12,425 nucleotides of DNA from Scatomorpha merdigallinarum (GTDB lineage Bacteria > Bacillota > Clostridia > Oscillospirales > Oscillospiraceae). The DNA lies in NCBI GenBank assembly GCA_018710885.1, contig DVJA01000075.1, forward strand, positions 1 through 12,425. The letters run 5' to 3'. Shown in pieces: positions 5,492 through 12,425 of this stretch. The notes under the pieces are model-generated. The model was given only the letters and a program-made list of their open reading frames with translations. It was not told where the DNA came from and did not search any database. Numbering within the stretch: the stretch's first letter is position 1; each line of letters opens with the position of its first letter. Made by a program: the position numbers and the translations under genes.

Positions 5492-6537
5492 ACGCACTCC
5501 ACCGCGAATCTGACAAGCAGCTCGTTCAGCCGCTCCTGGGCATCTCCCCCGGCGCTCTTCATGGCATAGTCTGTCTCAACGCACAGCTCCACGGCGCGCT
5601 TGAGCCCCCTGATGGAAAAGCGCCGGGCAGAGGCCGTCAGCCTGTCGTATGCGAAAGAGTTCTTTGCTCCGGTGGTCTGGACTATGAAGTCCCGGCCCAG
5701 CTTCTCCTCCTGGCCCAGTTTGGCGGCGTACAGGCGGCGCATCTGGTAACTGACCGCGCCGAGGATGAGCAGCGGCTCCTCGCCCATAGCTATGAGGTCG
5801 CTCATGCAGGCCGCCGCGCCGTCATAGTCGCGCTCGGCCAGGCGGTCGGTCATGTCGAAGGCACGGGTCTCCGGTATTCTGAAGGCCAGGCGCTCTACAT
5901 CGGCCACCGTCACCTCGTCACCGGGCGTGCCGGCGGCTATTTTTTCTATCTCTGGCAGGAGCGAGGCCATGAGGCTGCCGCTGGCGTACACCAGCGCCTC
6001 GCAGGCGTCGGTTCCCGCGCGCTTGCCCAGCGCGGAAAAGCGGCGGCGTATCCAGTCATTGAGCGCGCTGCCGCCCTGTTCGGAAAACTCAATATCGTTT
6101 GCGTACTTGCGCAGCATCTTGACAGCCTTCAACCGGCCATCGGGCTCCGTCTGCCCGCGGTTTATGAACACCACTGTGGCGTAGTCCGGTATGTCCGAAA
6201 TTATGCTCTCGAACGCCTTGAGGTCGGATTCCTTGCAGTGATTGATATCGTATCCACGAATCACGGTCAGCGTGCGCTCAGTGGCAAAGGGCAGGGCGTT
6301 CACACTGTCGGAGAGTATCTGCATATTGAGGGCCGCTCCGTCGAGCTCACGGTATGAGAAGTCGTCCACGCCTTCGTGCAGGCAGGCTTTGGTAAGCTCC
6401 TCCACGAAGCGATCGAGCAAATAATCCTCCTGGCCGTGCAGCAGATAGAGCCGCTGCGGCCCGCCCTGCTTGAGCTCACGGCTCACGTCCTTGTAGCTGA
6501 ATGTTTTCTTATTGTATGGCTTCTTCGGCATTATCAT
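5488..6537 (-). CDS. holA: DNA polymerase III subunit delta
   Basis: The delta subunit opens the beta sliding clamp within the clamp loader. The 349-aa product has the YLLHGQEDYLLDRFVEEL start of domain I (about residues 30-47), the FATERTLTVIRG strand, the VVFINRG segment, and a C-terminal helical domain with AVSYQMRRLYAAK and a late AQERLNELLVRF, all typical of HolA. Two Mets are possible: 6537 (GAGG 4 nt upstream) and 6531 (MPKKPYNKK, about 10 nt). The first gives a 29-nt overlap with comEC. Translational coupling to both neighbours is likely, and comEC-holA order is common in Bacillota. Confidence 0.95.
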   Translation of the reverse strand: MIMPKKPYNKKTFSYKDVSRELKQGGPQRLYLLHGQEDYLLDRFVEELTKACLHEGVDDFSYRELDGAALNMQILSDSVNALPFATERTLTVIRGYDINHCKESDLKAFESIISDIPDYATVVFINRGQTEPDGRLKAVKMLRKYANDIEFSEQGGSALNDWIRRRFSALGKRAGTDACEALVYASGSLMASLLPEIEKIAAGTPGDEVTVADVERLAFRIPETRAFDMTDRLAERDYDGAAACMSDLIAMGEEPLLILGAVSYQMRRLYAAKLGQEEKLGRDFIVQTTGAKNSFAYDRLTASARRFSIRGLKRAVELCVETDYAMKSAGGDAQERLNELLVRFAVECV

Positions 6538-8818
6538 CTATCCTCACAGTGACATTTCCGTTTAAGTCGGTGCGGTATATCTCCGCGCCGGTGATGGCGA
6601 GACGCGACAGCGCATCCTCCGTCGGGTGACCGTAGGAGTTATACCCAACCGAAACTACGACCGTCTCGGGACGCACACAGTCCACGAGTTCAAAGCTGTT
6701 TGAGTAGCGCGACCCGTGGTGCCCGGCCACAAGCAGCTCGCATCTGCCGATGCTTTGCTCCGCTGCCAGCGTCCGCTCTATGGCAAACCCGGCATCTCCG
6801 GTTATAAGCGTGTCGTACTCCCCAATGGAGGCCTTAACTACTAGCCCGCGCTCGTTCTCATCCGAGTCCCCGCGCGGGGCCAGGAGCCCAAGGCCCATAC
6901 CGTCGAGCTCTATGTGCATGTCCTCGCTCGAGAGCGTGACTACCTGCGTGCCGCGGCTCGCTGCGGTCGCCAATATGTCTTCGAGCTCGCCGTCGGAGTC
7001 GTCGGCGTTCTCCGGCATGTAGAGCGTACCGACATCTACTTTGCTCATCAGGCCGGCCGCGCCGTTTGCGTGGTCGGAGTGCAGGTGTGTGAGCACCAGG
7101 GCGTCTATCCTGTGCCGCCCGCGCGAGAGCAAAAATTCTCCCGCGACGTCGCCAGCCTGCTCCCAGGAGCCGCCGCCTCCGCAGTCCACAACGACGGCGC
7201 TCTCCCCCGAGAGCAAGGCCACGCTCTGCCCCTGCCCCACGTCGAGCACCGTGACGCTGCGCTCGCGCAATGTGTCCTGCCTGGCGGCGAACAGCACCGC
7301 CACCAGCAGTGCGCAGCAGCAGATCGCGGGAGTGAGCAGCCGTACCCTCTTCTTTCCGTCTGCGCCGCGTTTAGCTCTAAGTACGGCCAGGATGAAGACC
7401 ACGTATGTGAAGATCAGCCACCAGACCACCATGCGGTCTGCGGTATATACCGCCGCATATGGCACCTGGGCCAGAAGCTCTATTACGAACACGAAGAGCC
7501 GCGCGGGCCAGGCCGCGATCCAGGCCAATACCGTACCCAGCGCCGTCCACAGCGTACCCGCCACGGCGGCGGCAAACCCCACCGTAAAGGCCGCGCTGAC
7601 TGCCCAGAGCGTGAGCAAATTCGCAACCGGCGAAATCAGTGACACATACCCGAAAAGTGTTGCAACTATAGGCAATGTGAAAACTGTCGCACCTACAGAA
7701 CTTGAAACGCTCGCTATGACCGTGGCACGCAGTTTGCGTGCGCGCATGCCCTTGCGGTTGAATCTGGCCTTGAGCGCTTCGTATATCTTAGGCGACACGA
7801 GCACCAGGCCCAGCATGGAAGCAAAAGAGAGCTGCAAGCTGACTGAGGCAATGCTCATCGGGTTGGCCGCCAGCAATATCATCAGAGCAAAGGACATGCT
7901 GGTCAGCGGGTCTGGCTCCCTCCTGAACATAAACGCCAGCATACTCAGCAACAACATAACGCAGGCCCTGACTATGGCGCTGGAGCAGCCCATCATAAGT
8001 GTGAAAACTATTATCAGCGGTATGCCTATGAGCGACGCTCTCCGGCGTCCTGCCAGCATTACCACTGCGGCCCAGAGGAAACTCAGATGCATACCCGAAA
8101 CAGATATGACATGTGAAAGCCCAGTTGTAGCAAGGGCGTTATCCAGCTCGTAGTCGTCATAGACCTCATGCGTCTCGCCGATGAGCAGAGCGAGCATTAT
8201 GGCGCGCACGTCCTCCGGGAAAACTGCGCGTATGCTCTCGTCCATCGCGCGCAGCAGCTCCTGCGGGAAGTAGAGCGCGCTCTTCCAGTCACGGTGCACG
8301 TCACCGCAGCCCAAATAATACGCACGCAGGTGCACATCCTTTGCAGCGTAGACGTCGGTCGTCTCGCCGTAGCGCATGGAGGCGTCGGAAAACTCGAGCT
8401 CCATGGACACCAGGTCCCCCGGCCTGAACTCCGGCAGGGCCCCGTCGTAATCGGCTATGGCTATACCCAGCCTGGGCTCCCCAGGTTCAGCCAGCGTTAC
8501 GTTCAGCGAGGCATAGTCCCCGTCGCGGTAGGCGTACTCGTCCACACGCACCGTCACTGTCTGCGTGGTCTCGGCGTAATCTGCGGCCGCACCCAGATAC
8601 CGCGTAGAGTAGAAGGTGTACCAACCTGTGCCGAGCATGGCAAAGAGGCAAACCAGCGCCGCATTGCGCCGTTTTTCTCCCCTCAGGGCCAGAACGGCTA
8701 TAACCGTCATCGCCAGCAGCACGCACGCTGCTGGCGCTCTGAGCCCTTGCGGCAGGACATAGTGCGCAAGGGCAATGCCGCCCGCAAAAGCAAACCCTGC
8801 TCCGGCCAGTCCCAGCAC
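6509..8818 (-). CDS. comEC: ComEC/Rec2 DNA-uptake channel
   Basis: ComEC carries single-stranded DNA across the membrane during natural transformation. The 769-aa product has an N-terminal membrane region with a DUF4131-type soluble domain (about 60-165), the Competence domain with many membrane helices and the ALATTGLSHVISVSGMHLSF motif, and a C-terminal metallo-beta-lactamase-like domain. That domain has LDVGQGQ, HLHSDH (about 578-583), ITGDAG, AGHHGS and YGHP, so the full nuclease-type motif set is present. The start is the GTG at 8818: GGGGAGG (8832-8826) lies 8 nt before it, while the in-frame GTG at 8827 lies inside that site. No pseudogene signs are seen, so the protein looks functional, although no other competence genes are in the window. 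Confidence 0.95.
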   Translation of the reverse strand: MLGLAGAGFAFAGGIALAHYVLPQGLRAPAACVLLAMTVIAVLALRGEKRRNAALVCLFAMLGTGWYTFYSTRYLGAAADYAETTQTVTVRVDEYAYRDGDYASLNVTLAEPGEPRLGIAIADYDGALPEFRPGDLVSMELEFSDASMRYGETTDVYAAKDVHLRAYYLGCGDVHRDWKSALYFPQELLRAMDESIRAVFPEDVRAIMLALLIGETHEVYDDYELDNALATTGLSHVISVSGMHLSFLWAAVVMLAGRRRASLIGIPLIIVFTLMMGCSSAIVRACVMLLLSMLAFMFRREPDPLTSMSFALMILLAANPMSIASVSLQLSFASMLGLVLVSPKIYEALKARFNRKGMRARKLRATVIASVSSSVGATVFTLPIVATLFGYVSLISPVANLLTLWAVSAAFTVGFAAAVAGTLWTALGTVLAWIAAWPARLFVFVIELLAQVPYAAVYTADRMVVWWLIFTYVVFILAVLRAKRGADGKKRVRLLTPAICCCALLVAVLFAARQDTLRERSVTVLDVGQGQSVALLSGESAVVVDCGGGGSWEQAGDVAGEFLLSRGRHRIDALVLTHLHSDHANGAAGLMSKVDVGTLYMPENADDSDGELEDILATAASRGTQVVTLSSEDMHIELDGMGLGLLAPRGDSDENERGLVVKASIGEYDTLITGDAGFAIERTLAAEQSIGRCELLVAGHHGSRYSNSFELVDCVRPETVVVSVGYNSYGHPTEDALSRLAITGAEIYRTDLNGNVTVRIDDNAEEAIQ

Positions 8819-8842
8819 TCTGCACACCTCCCCACGGAACTT

Positions 8843-8851
8843 ATCATATCA
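8843..8851 (-). promoter_or_regulatory. promoter of comEC-holA-rnmV (extended -10)
   Basis: On the minus strand TGATATGAT gives an extended -10 (TGN before TATGAT). The -35 region is weak, as often tolerated with an extended -10. It is about 25 nt from the GTG start of comEC. Confidence 0.5.
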
Positions 8852-8904
8852 CACTCTCACTCATTGCGCCACTCGCATTATTTTTACTCTGGCAATAATT
8901 TGTG

Positions 8905-8933
8905 TGGAAATCTTCGCCGTAGTCTGCTATAAT
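8905..8933 (+). promoter_or_regulatory. promoter of the 135-aa protein gene
   Basis: TGGAAA (8905-8910), a 17-bp spacer and consensus TATAAT (8928-8933) with an extended TGC. It is divergent from the comEC promoter, and the start codon is about 33 nt after the likely start site. Confidence 0.8.
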
Positions 8934-8971
8934 ATAAGTGCGCAACTAGCGCTTGACAGGAGGCTTGCGCG

Positions 8972-9379
8972 ATGAACATCGAATTATCACCCAAGGAGTT
9001 CCGGCGCTTGCTGGATATGGTGTATATAGGCAACTGGGTGCTCAATTCCACGCGCGGCGAGGACCGCTTTTCCGATTATGACGACATACAGGAAAAGCTT
9101 TTCGGTTACTGCGCCAAGCAGGGCATGAAGGAGCTCTACACCACTTGGTATGGGCATGTCTTCCCTTCCAAAGCCTATGAGGAGGGCGGCATACATGAGG
9201 CCATAGCCGACTACGAGGACGCCGTGTTCTACGACATACTCGCCGAAGAGCTCGCCAGGCGCGACATGAGCCTTGACCACACCGACCCCGACGACTTCAC
9301 GGAGCTCACAAACCGCATGGACGAGTATTTCACCGAGTTTGAGCAGAACGGCATCGACAACCTGACCATAGAAAAATAA
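8972..9379 (+). CDS. conserved-looking acidic protein of unknown function
   Basis: The 135-aa product is soluble and strongly acidic. It begins IELSPKEFRRLLDMVYIGNWVLNS and continues with FSDYDDIQEKLFGYCAKQGM, EAIADYEDAVFYDILAEELARRDM and LTNRMDEYFTEFEQNGIDNL. It looks all-helical, with no membrane segment or known catalytic motif. I recall similar hypothetical proteins in Clostridia and other gut bacteria but know no function. AGGAGG lies 8 nt before the ATG. It forms a single-gene unit with its own strong promoter and terminator, which points to an independent, well-expressed protein. Confidence 0.85.
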   Translation: MNIELSPKEFRRLLDMVYIGNWVLNSTRGEDRFSDYDDIQEKLFGYCAKQGMKELYTTWYGHVFPSKAYEEGGIHEAIADYEDAVFYDILAEELARRDMSLDHTDPDDFTELTNRMDEYFTEFEQNGIDNLTIEK

Positions 9380-9392
9380 AATTGTTGACTAA

Positions 9393-9417
9393 GGGCTCCG
9401 GAAACCGGGGCCCTTTT
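9393..9417 (+). terminator. intrinsic terminator after the 135-aa gene
   Basis: GGGCTCCGG (9393-9401) pairs with CCGGGGCCC (9405-9413; one G-T pair) around an AAA loop, followed by TTTTT. Confidence 0.92.
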
Positions 9418-9468
9418 TGCAGCCTGTGCTGCCCGGACAACTGTGTGCAAAACTTCACAAAAACATTC

Positions 9469-9497
9469 TTGTAACTTTCACCCTGCTATTGTATAAT
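9469..9497 (+). promoter_or_regulatory. promoter of pyk
   Basis: TTGTAA (9469-9474) and TATAAT (9492-9497) with a 17-bp spacer, about 33 nt before the TTG start of pyruvate kinase. No operator is obvious. Confidence 0.8.
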
Positions 9498-9529
9498 TAA
9501 TAACAATTTGATATGTGGAGGAAACCTCT

Positions 9530-10945
9530 TTGAGAAAGACAAAAATAATCTGTACCATGGGCCCGGCAGTGGACAACGAAGAGCAGCTGCGCGCCCTCGT
9601 GCTTGCCGGCATGGACGCCGCGCGCTTTAACTTCTCGCACGGCACGCATGAGAGCCACCTGGCTACTCTCGTCAAGGTAAAGCGCGTGCGCGACGAGCTC
9701 GGCGCGGCCGTAGCCACTATCCTCGACACAAAGGGCCCGGAGATACGTGTCAAGTCCTTCGAATCCGGACCCGTGACGCTTGTGGAGGGAGACAAGTTCA
9801 CGCTCACCACCAGCGAAGTGCCCGGCACCTCCGAGCGCGTCTCCGTAACCTATTCCAACCTGCACAACGAACTGCGCCCCGGCTGCCGCGTGCTGATAGA
9901 CGACGGGCTCATAGAGCTCCAAGTCAGCGAAATACGCGGCCAGGACATAGAGTGCACCGTGGTCTGCGGCGGCGAGCTCTCAAGCAACAAGAGCATCAAC
10001 ATCCCCGACGTACATATCCAGCTCCCCTCCCTGACCGAAAAGGACCGCGAAGACCTGCGCTTTGCCGTGGAGCAGGACTTCGACTTCGTCGCGGCCTCCT
10101 TTGTGCGCAAGGCCTCCGACGTAGAGGACATCCGCGCCTGCCTGCACGAGTACGGCGGCGACCACATCCGCATAATCTCCAAGATAGAGAACCGCGAGGG
10201 TGTGGACAACCTCGAAGAAATTATCGCGGCCAGCGACGGTCTGATGGTCGCCCGCGGCGACCTGGGTGTGGAGATTCCCGCCCATGAAGTCCCCATACTG
10301 CAAAAGCGCATGATAAGCAAGACTCGTATGGCCGGCAAGCCCGTCATAACCGCCACTCAGATGCTCGACTCAATGATACGTAACCCCCGCCCCACGCGCG
10401 CCGAGGTCTCCGACGTGGCCAACGCTGTCTTTGACGGCACGAGCTGTGTCATGCTCTCCGGCGAGACGGCCTCCGGCAAGTACCCGCTCGAGGCCGTGGC
10501 CACTATGGTTGACACCATCAAGGCCGCCGAGCAGGCCACGGATTACTGGGGCCGTTTCCGCAAGGTAGAGTTCACCCCCGGCCGCTCTATAAACGACGCC
10601 GTCACCCACTCCTGCTGCCTCACCGCCATGGACCTCGAGGCAGACGCCATCCTGACTCCCACACAAACCGGCCACACCGCCCGGATGATCTCCCGCTTCC
10701 GTCCCGCCTGTCCCATCGTGGCCTTCACCACGACTGAACGTGCCAGGCGTCAGCTCGCCATCTCCTGGGGTGTGAAGCCCGTGCTTGCGGGCTACGTGGA
10801 CTCCACCGACCGCCTCTTCTCCATGTGCGTGCAGAGCGCGCTCAAGGAGGGCCTGGTCGAATCCGGCCAGATGGTCGTCATTACGGCCGGCATCCCCATA
10901 GGCCACTCCGGCAGCACAAACCTGATAAAAGCCCAGGTGGTTTAA
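9530..10945 (+). CDS. pyk: pyruvate kinase
   Basis: The enzyme converts phosphoenolpyruvate and ADP to pyruvate and ATP, the last step of glycolysis. The 471-aa product carries RKTKIICTMGPA at the start, AARFNFSHG (about 30-38), DTKGPEIRV, ISKIENREG with catalytic Lys217 and metal ligands Glu219 and Asp243 (MVARGDLGVEIP), and TATQMLDSM. The C-terminal allosteric domain ends normally; the extra PEP-utiliser domain found in Bacillus-type Pyk (about 585 aa) is absent. The start is TTG at 9530, with GGAGG (9517-9521) 8 nt upstream; the in-frame GTG at 9515 lies in that site. By hand count Ile codons are about 15 ATA, 15 ATC and 3 ATT, a striking ATA share for a central-metabolism gene. It is a single-gene unit with its own promoter and terminator. 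Confidence 0.98.
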   Translation: MRKTKIICTMGPAVDNEEQLRALVLAGMDAARFNFSHGTHESHLATLVKVKRVRDELGAAVATILDTKGPEIRVKSFESGPVTLVEGDKFTLTTSEVPGTSERVSVTYSNLHNELRPGCRVLIDDGLIELQVSEIRGQDIECTVVCGGELSSNKSINIPDVHIQLPSLTEKDREDLRFAVEQDFDFVAASFVRKASDVEDIRACLHEYGGDHIRIISKIENREGVDNLEEIIAASDGLMVARGDLGVEIPAHEVPILQKRMISKTRMAGKPVITATQMLDSMIRNPRPTRAEVSDVANAVFDGTSCVMLSGETASGKYPLEAVATMVDTIKAAEQATDYWGRFRKVEFTPGRSINDAVTHSCCLTAMDLEADAILTPTQTGHTARMISRFRPACPIVAFTTTERARRQLAISWGVKPVLAGYVDSTDRLFSMCVQSALKEGLVESGQMVVITAGIPIGHSGSTNLIKAQVV

Positions 10946-10955
10946 GCCACACTGT

Positions 10956-10986
10956 CCCCGGACGTTTGCAACGTCCGGGGATTTTC
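10956..10986 (+). terminator. intrinsic terminator of pyk
   Basis: An 11-bp perfect stem (CCCCGGACGTT, 10956-10966, with AACGTCCGGGG, 10970-10980) closes a 3-nt loop and is followed by ATTTTC. Confidence 0.93.
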
Positions 10987-11060
10987 TGTATTTATGTTAG
11001 AAATCCTGCCAAAGCATATTGACTCACAAAAAATTTACATGTGTATCATGGCAATATCTG

Positions 11061-11090
11061 TTGCCTCGCTATGTCTTATTATGCTATAAT
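11061..11090 (+). promoter_or_regulatory. promoter of the 101-aa membrane protein, with inverted repeat
   Basis: TTGCCT (11061-11066), an 18-bp spacer and TATAAT (11085-11090) with an extended TGC. The -35 is one arm of a palindrome GGCAA-N6-TTGCC (11050-11065), and GTATCATGRCA occurs twice around the promoter (11043-11053 and 11099-11109). This suggests a regulated promoter. Confidence 0.75.
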
Positions 11091-11135
11091 GATTTTGGGT
11101 ATCATGACAGGGCAAACGCTATTGGAGGTAATAAT

Positions 11136-11441
11136 ATGGTTGGATTAGTACTGCTCGGCGCCATGATTTTTCTGACGGTGTTCTCCTTCTCTGCCGTCAA
11201 AAGGATCAATCGCATAGTTTTCGGCGTGCTCTCGCTCGCCGTGGACGTGCTCCTCTCCTGCATCACCCTCCCCGCCCTTCTCTCTAACGTCCCGCACGAG
11301 GGTCTCAGCCTGGTGTACAATCTCGGCATACCCGCCTGCGTGTTCTATGTAATCATGGCCGCTGCATGCTCCGTCAGCATCACATATAACGCCGTGAAGC
11401 TGCGCGAAGAGCGCGCCGCGTCGGAGAAGATTGTATACTAG
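11136..11441 (+). CDS. small membrane protein, unknown function
   Basis: The 101-aa product has three hydrophobic segments (about residues 2-19, 27-50 and 58-83) and a charged C-terminal tail (KLREERAASEKIVY) likely in the cytoplasm. I do not recognise a family. The ATG at 11136 has GGAGG 7 nt upstream; the longer frame starting at 11019 would run through the promoter and is rejected. It stands alone with its own promoter, between pyk and the convergent rpsU. Confidence 0.8.
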   Translation: MVGLVLLGAMIFLTVFSFSAVKRINRIVFGVLSLAVDVLLSCITLPALLSNVPHEGLSLVYNLGIPACVFYVIMAAACSVSITYNAVKLREERAASEKIVY

Positions 11442-11516
11442 CATATCCTTGCTATCATAGCGCTTGTTATATGGCGTCCTAAAATGCGCAGGAATGCGAC
11501 AGATATCTTAATAAGA

Positions 11517-11547
11517 AGAGGCCGTCCGGTTTGCCCGGATGGTCTTT
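11517..11547 (+). terminator. hairpin after the 101-aa gene
   Basis: The arms 11517-11529 and 11535-11547 form a stem of about 13 bp including some G-T pairs, with a 5-nt loop. The T tract is short and mostly in the stem, so termination may depend on the second hairpin at 11557. Confidence 0.55.
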
Positions 11548-11556
11548 GCACAATAG

Positions 11557-11586
11557 AAAGAGCCGGGTCAATGACCCGGCTCTTTT
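11557..11586. terminator. bidirectional terminator between convergent genes
   Basis: A perfect 13-bp stem (AAAGAGCCGGGTC, 11557-11569, with 11573-11585) around an AAT loop, with A and T runs on both sides. It lies 8 nt after the rpsU stop and can end rpsU transcripts as well as rightward transcripts. Confidence 0.88.
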
Positions 11587-11593
11587 GCGATTT

Positions 11594-11776
11594 TTAGTAG
11601 TAGCGCTTTTTGTTCTTGCGAGCGGCCTCGCTCTTCTTGCGGCGCTTTACGCTGGGGCTCTGGTAGTACTCCTTCTTGCGGAGATCGGCCAGCACGCCGG
11701 CCTTAGCGCAGCTGCGCTTGAAGCGCTTGAGAGCGTTGTCCAGCGACTCGTTTTCCTTGACGTAGATTTCAGACAT
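11594..11776 (-). CDS. rpsU: 30S ribosomal protein S21
   Basis: The 60-aa basic product matches bS21 over its whole length: SEIYVKENESLDNALKRFKRS, the AGVLADLRKKEYYQSPSVKRR core, and the basic KKSEAARKNKKRYY tail. It is a small-subunit protein near the mRNA 3'-end/anti-Shine-Dalgarno site. The ATG at 11776 has a tandem GGAGGGAGGG 6 nt upstream; the frame before it is leader. It has its own consensus promoter and a leader of about 75 nt with a UUCG-type hairpin. Confidence 0.97.
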   Translation of the reverse strand: MSEIYVKENESLDNALKRFKRSCAKAGVLADLRKKEYYQSPSVKRRKKSEAARKNKKRYY

Positions 11777-11794
11777 TGTATTCCCTCCCTCCAA

Positions 11795-11837
11795 AACGTC
11801 CGAAGACGCTGTCGGGGCTTCTATCCCATTTCGGGGC
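11795..11837 (-). promoter_or_regulatory. structured leader of rpsU (hairpin and repeats)
   Basis: On the minus strand AGCGTC-TTCG-GACGTT forms a 6-bp stem with a UUCG tetraloop just before the ribosome binding site (11810 to 11795). Upstream, GCCCCGA occurs twice 19 bp apart (11837 to 11831 and 11818 to 11812). This could be a ribosomal-protein autoregulatory leader; I do not match it to a described motif. Confidence 0.4.
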
Positions 11838-11857
11838 ATTAACCCTTTAACATATGC

Positions 11858-11886
11858 ATTATAAGTGTTTAGGACTCAGTTGTCAA
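11858..11886 (-). promoter_or_regulatory. consensus promoter of rpsU
   Basis: Perfect TTGACA (11886 to 11881), 17-bp spacer and perfect TATAAT (11863 to 11858). It begins 8 nt after the leuS stop, so rpsU is transcribed separately from, and likely more strongly than, leuS. Confidence 0.92.
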
Positions 11887-11893
11887 GTAAAAC

Positions 11894-12425
11894 TCACTTG
11901 GAGCTCTTGGCAATGATATTCACAAGCTTGTTCTTGACGACGATGGTCTTGACGATAGTGCAGCCGTCGGTGAACTTCTTGACTTTCGGCTCGGCCAGGG
12001 CGGTCTCCACGGCCACGGAGTCCTCGCAGTCGGCGGGCACTATGACAGTGCCGCGCAGCTTGCCGTTGACCTGGACGGCTATCTCCTTTTCCGCGTCAAG
12101 GGTCTTGGAGTGGTCGTACTCCGGCCAGGGGCTCAGAGAAGCCAGGCCCTCGAAGCCCTGGATCTCCCAAAGCTCTTCTGCCATGTGCGGAGCGAAGGGG
12201 CTCAGCAGCGCGATCAGGGCCTTGATGTCGCCGCGGGAGGGGGCGCTCTCGTAGAACTTGTTCACGAGCACCATCATAGCAGAAATGGCGGTATTGAACT
12301 TCATGGCCTCAATGTCCTCGCTGACCTTCTTGATGCAGCGGTGGACTTCCTTCTCATTGGCGGCGGAGTAGCTCTCATCGCCGTCTATACGCTTTTCGGC
12401 GAGGGTCCAGATGCGGTCGAGGAAG
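11894..12425 (-). CDS. leuS: leucyl-tRNA synthetase, C-terminal part (runs off the right edge)
   Basis: The frame is open from the right edge to the TGA at 11894, giving the last 176 residues of an enzyme normally about 800 aa. It starts FLDRIWTLAEKR, the anticodon-binding helical domain typical of class I LeuRS. KFNTAISAMMVLVNKFYE, LIALLSPFAPHMAEELWE and PWPEYDHSKTL follow, and then the C-terminal domain with EIAVQVNGKLRGTVIVPADCED. The catalytic HIGH and KMSKS regions are beyond the window. There is no sign of a frameshift. Confidence 0.96.
   Translation of the reverse strand, partial: FLDRIWTLAEKRIDGDESYSAANEKEVHRCIKKVSEDIEAMKFNTAISAMMVLVNKFYESAPSRGDIKALIALLSPFAPHMAEELWEIQGFEGLASLSPWPEYDHSKTLDAEKEIAVQVNGKLRGTVIVPADCEDSVAVETALAEPKVKKFTDGCTIVKTIVVKNKLVNIIAKSSK

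Noticed and set aside
7041..8153. Long plus-strand frame (370 aa) opposite comEC
   Set aside because: Low-complexity Ser/Thr/Ala-rich translation antisense to ComEC, without a ribosome binding site or family.
9850..10356. Minus-strand frame of 168 aa opposite pyk
   Set aside because: Ser/Arg-rich shadow of the pyruvate kinase frame.
1..12425. CRISPR arrays, rRNA, tRNA, insertion sequences
   Set aside because: No regularly spaced repeats, no cloverleaf or rRNA sequence and no transposase were found on reading both strands.

Overview
The window is a piece of chromosome from a Bacillota (Clostridia-type) bacterium. This rests on gene content and order: comEC-holA, a short pyruvate kinase, rpsU beside leuS, nrdR, RNase M5, and a DUF421/DUF4363 pair. 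Strong GGAGG ribosome binding sites, TTG and GTG starts, and sigma-A-type promoters (TTGACA / TATAAT) agree. The resident genes are GC-rich but use the isoleucine codon ATA unusually often. I cannot name the genus from the sequence.

Positions 1 to about 1330 look like one end of an integrated mobile element abutting the 3' end of guaA, a known insertion hotspot for genomic islands. This stretch holds two divergent promoters sharing a 12-bp repeat, an XRE-family regulator of the kind carried by conjugative/mobilizable elements, an unrecognised acidic 114-aa protein, a strong terminator, and a gene-free 90-bp end with short direct and inverted repeats. Codon use differs from the rest of the window. 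No integrase is visible; it and the second attachment site would lie left of the window.

Positions 1328-3409 carry guaA on the minus strand, here only the ATP-pyrophosphatase/dimerisation part without a glutaminase domain. It is divergent from a DUF421 (YetF-like) membrane protein gene that overlaps a DUF4363 gene. Positions 3406-4529 (minus) hold nrdR followed by two small membrane proteins. A small plus-strand membrane-protein gene (4672-4914) runs convergently into the comEC-holA-rnmV operon (8818 down to 4886, minus), whose genes overlap end to start.

Positions 8972-12425 carry an acidic conserved-looking protein, pyruvate kinase and a small membrane protein on the plus strand, each with its own promoter; the first two are followed by clear terminators and the third by a less U-rich hairpin. 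They face rpsU and leuS (3' part) on the minus strand. A perfect hairpin at 11557-11585 separates the two convergent groups. Most of the window is ordinary housekeeping. The parts worth following are the island end at guaA with its candidate operator, the glutaminase-less GuaA, the unknown small proteins, and several candidate regulatory sites.
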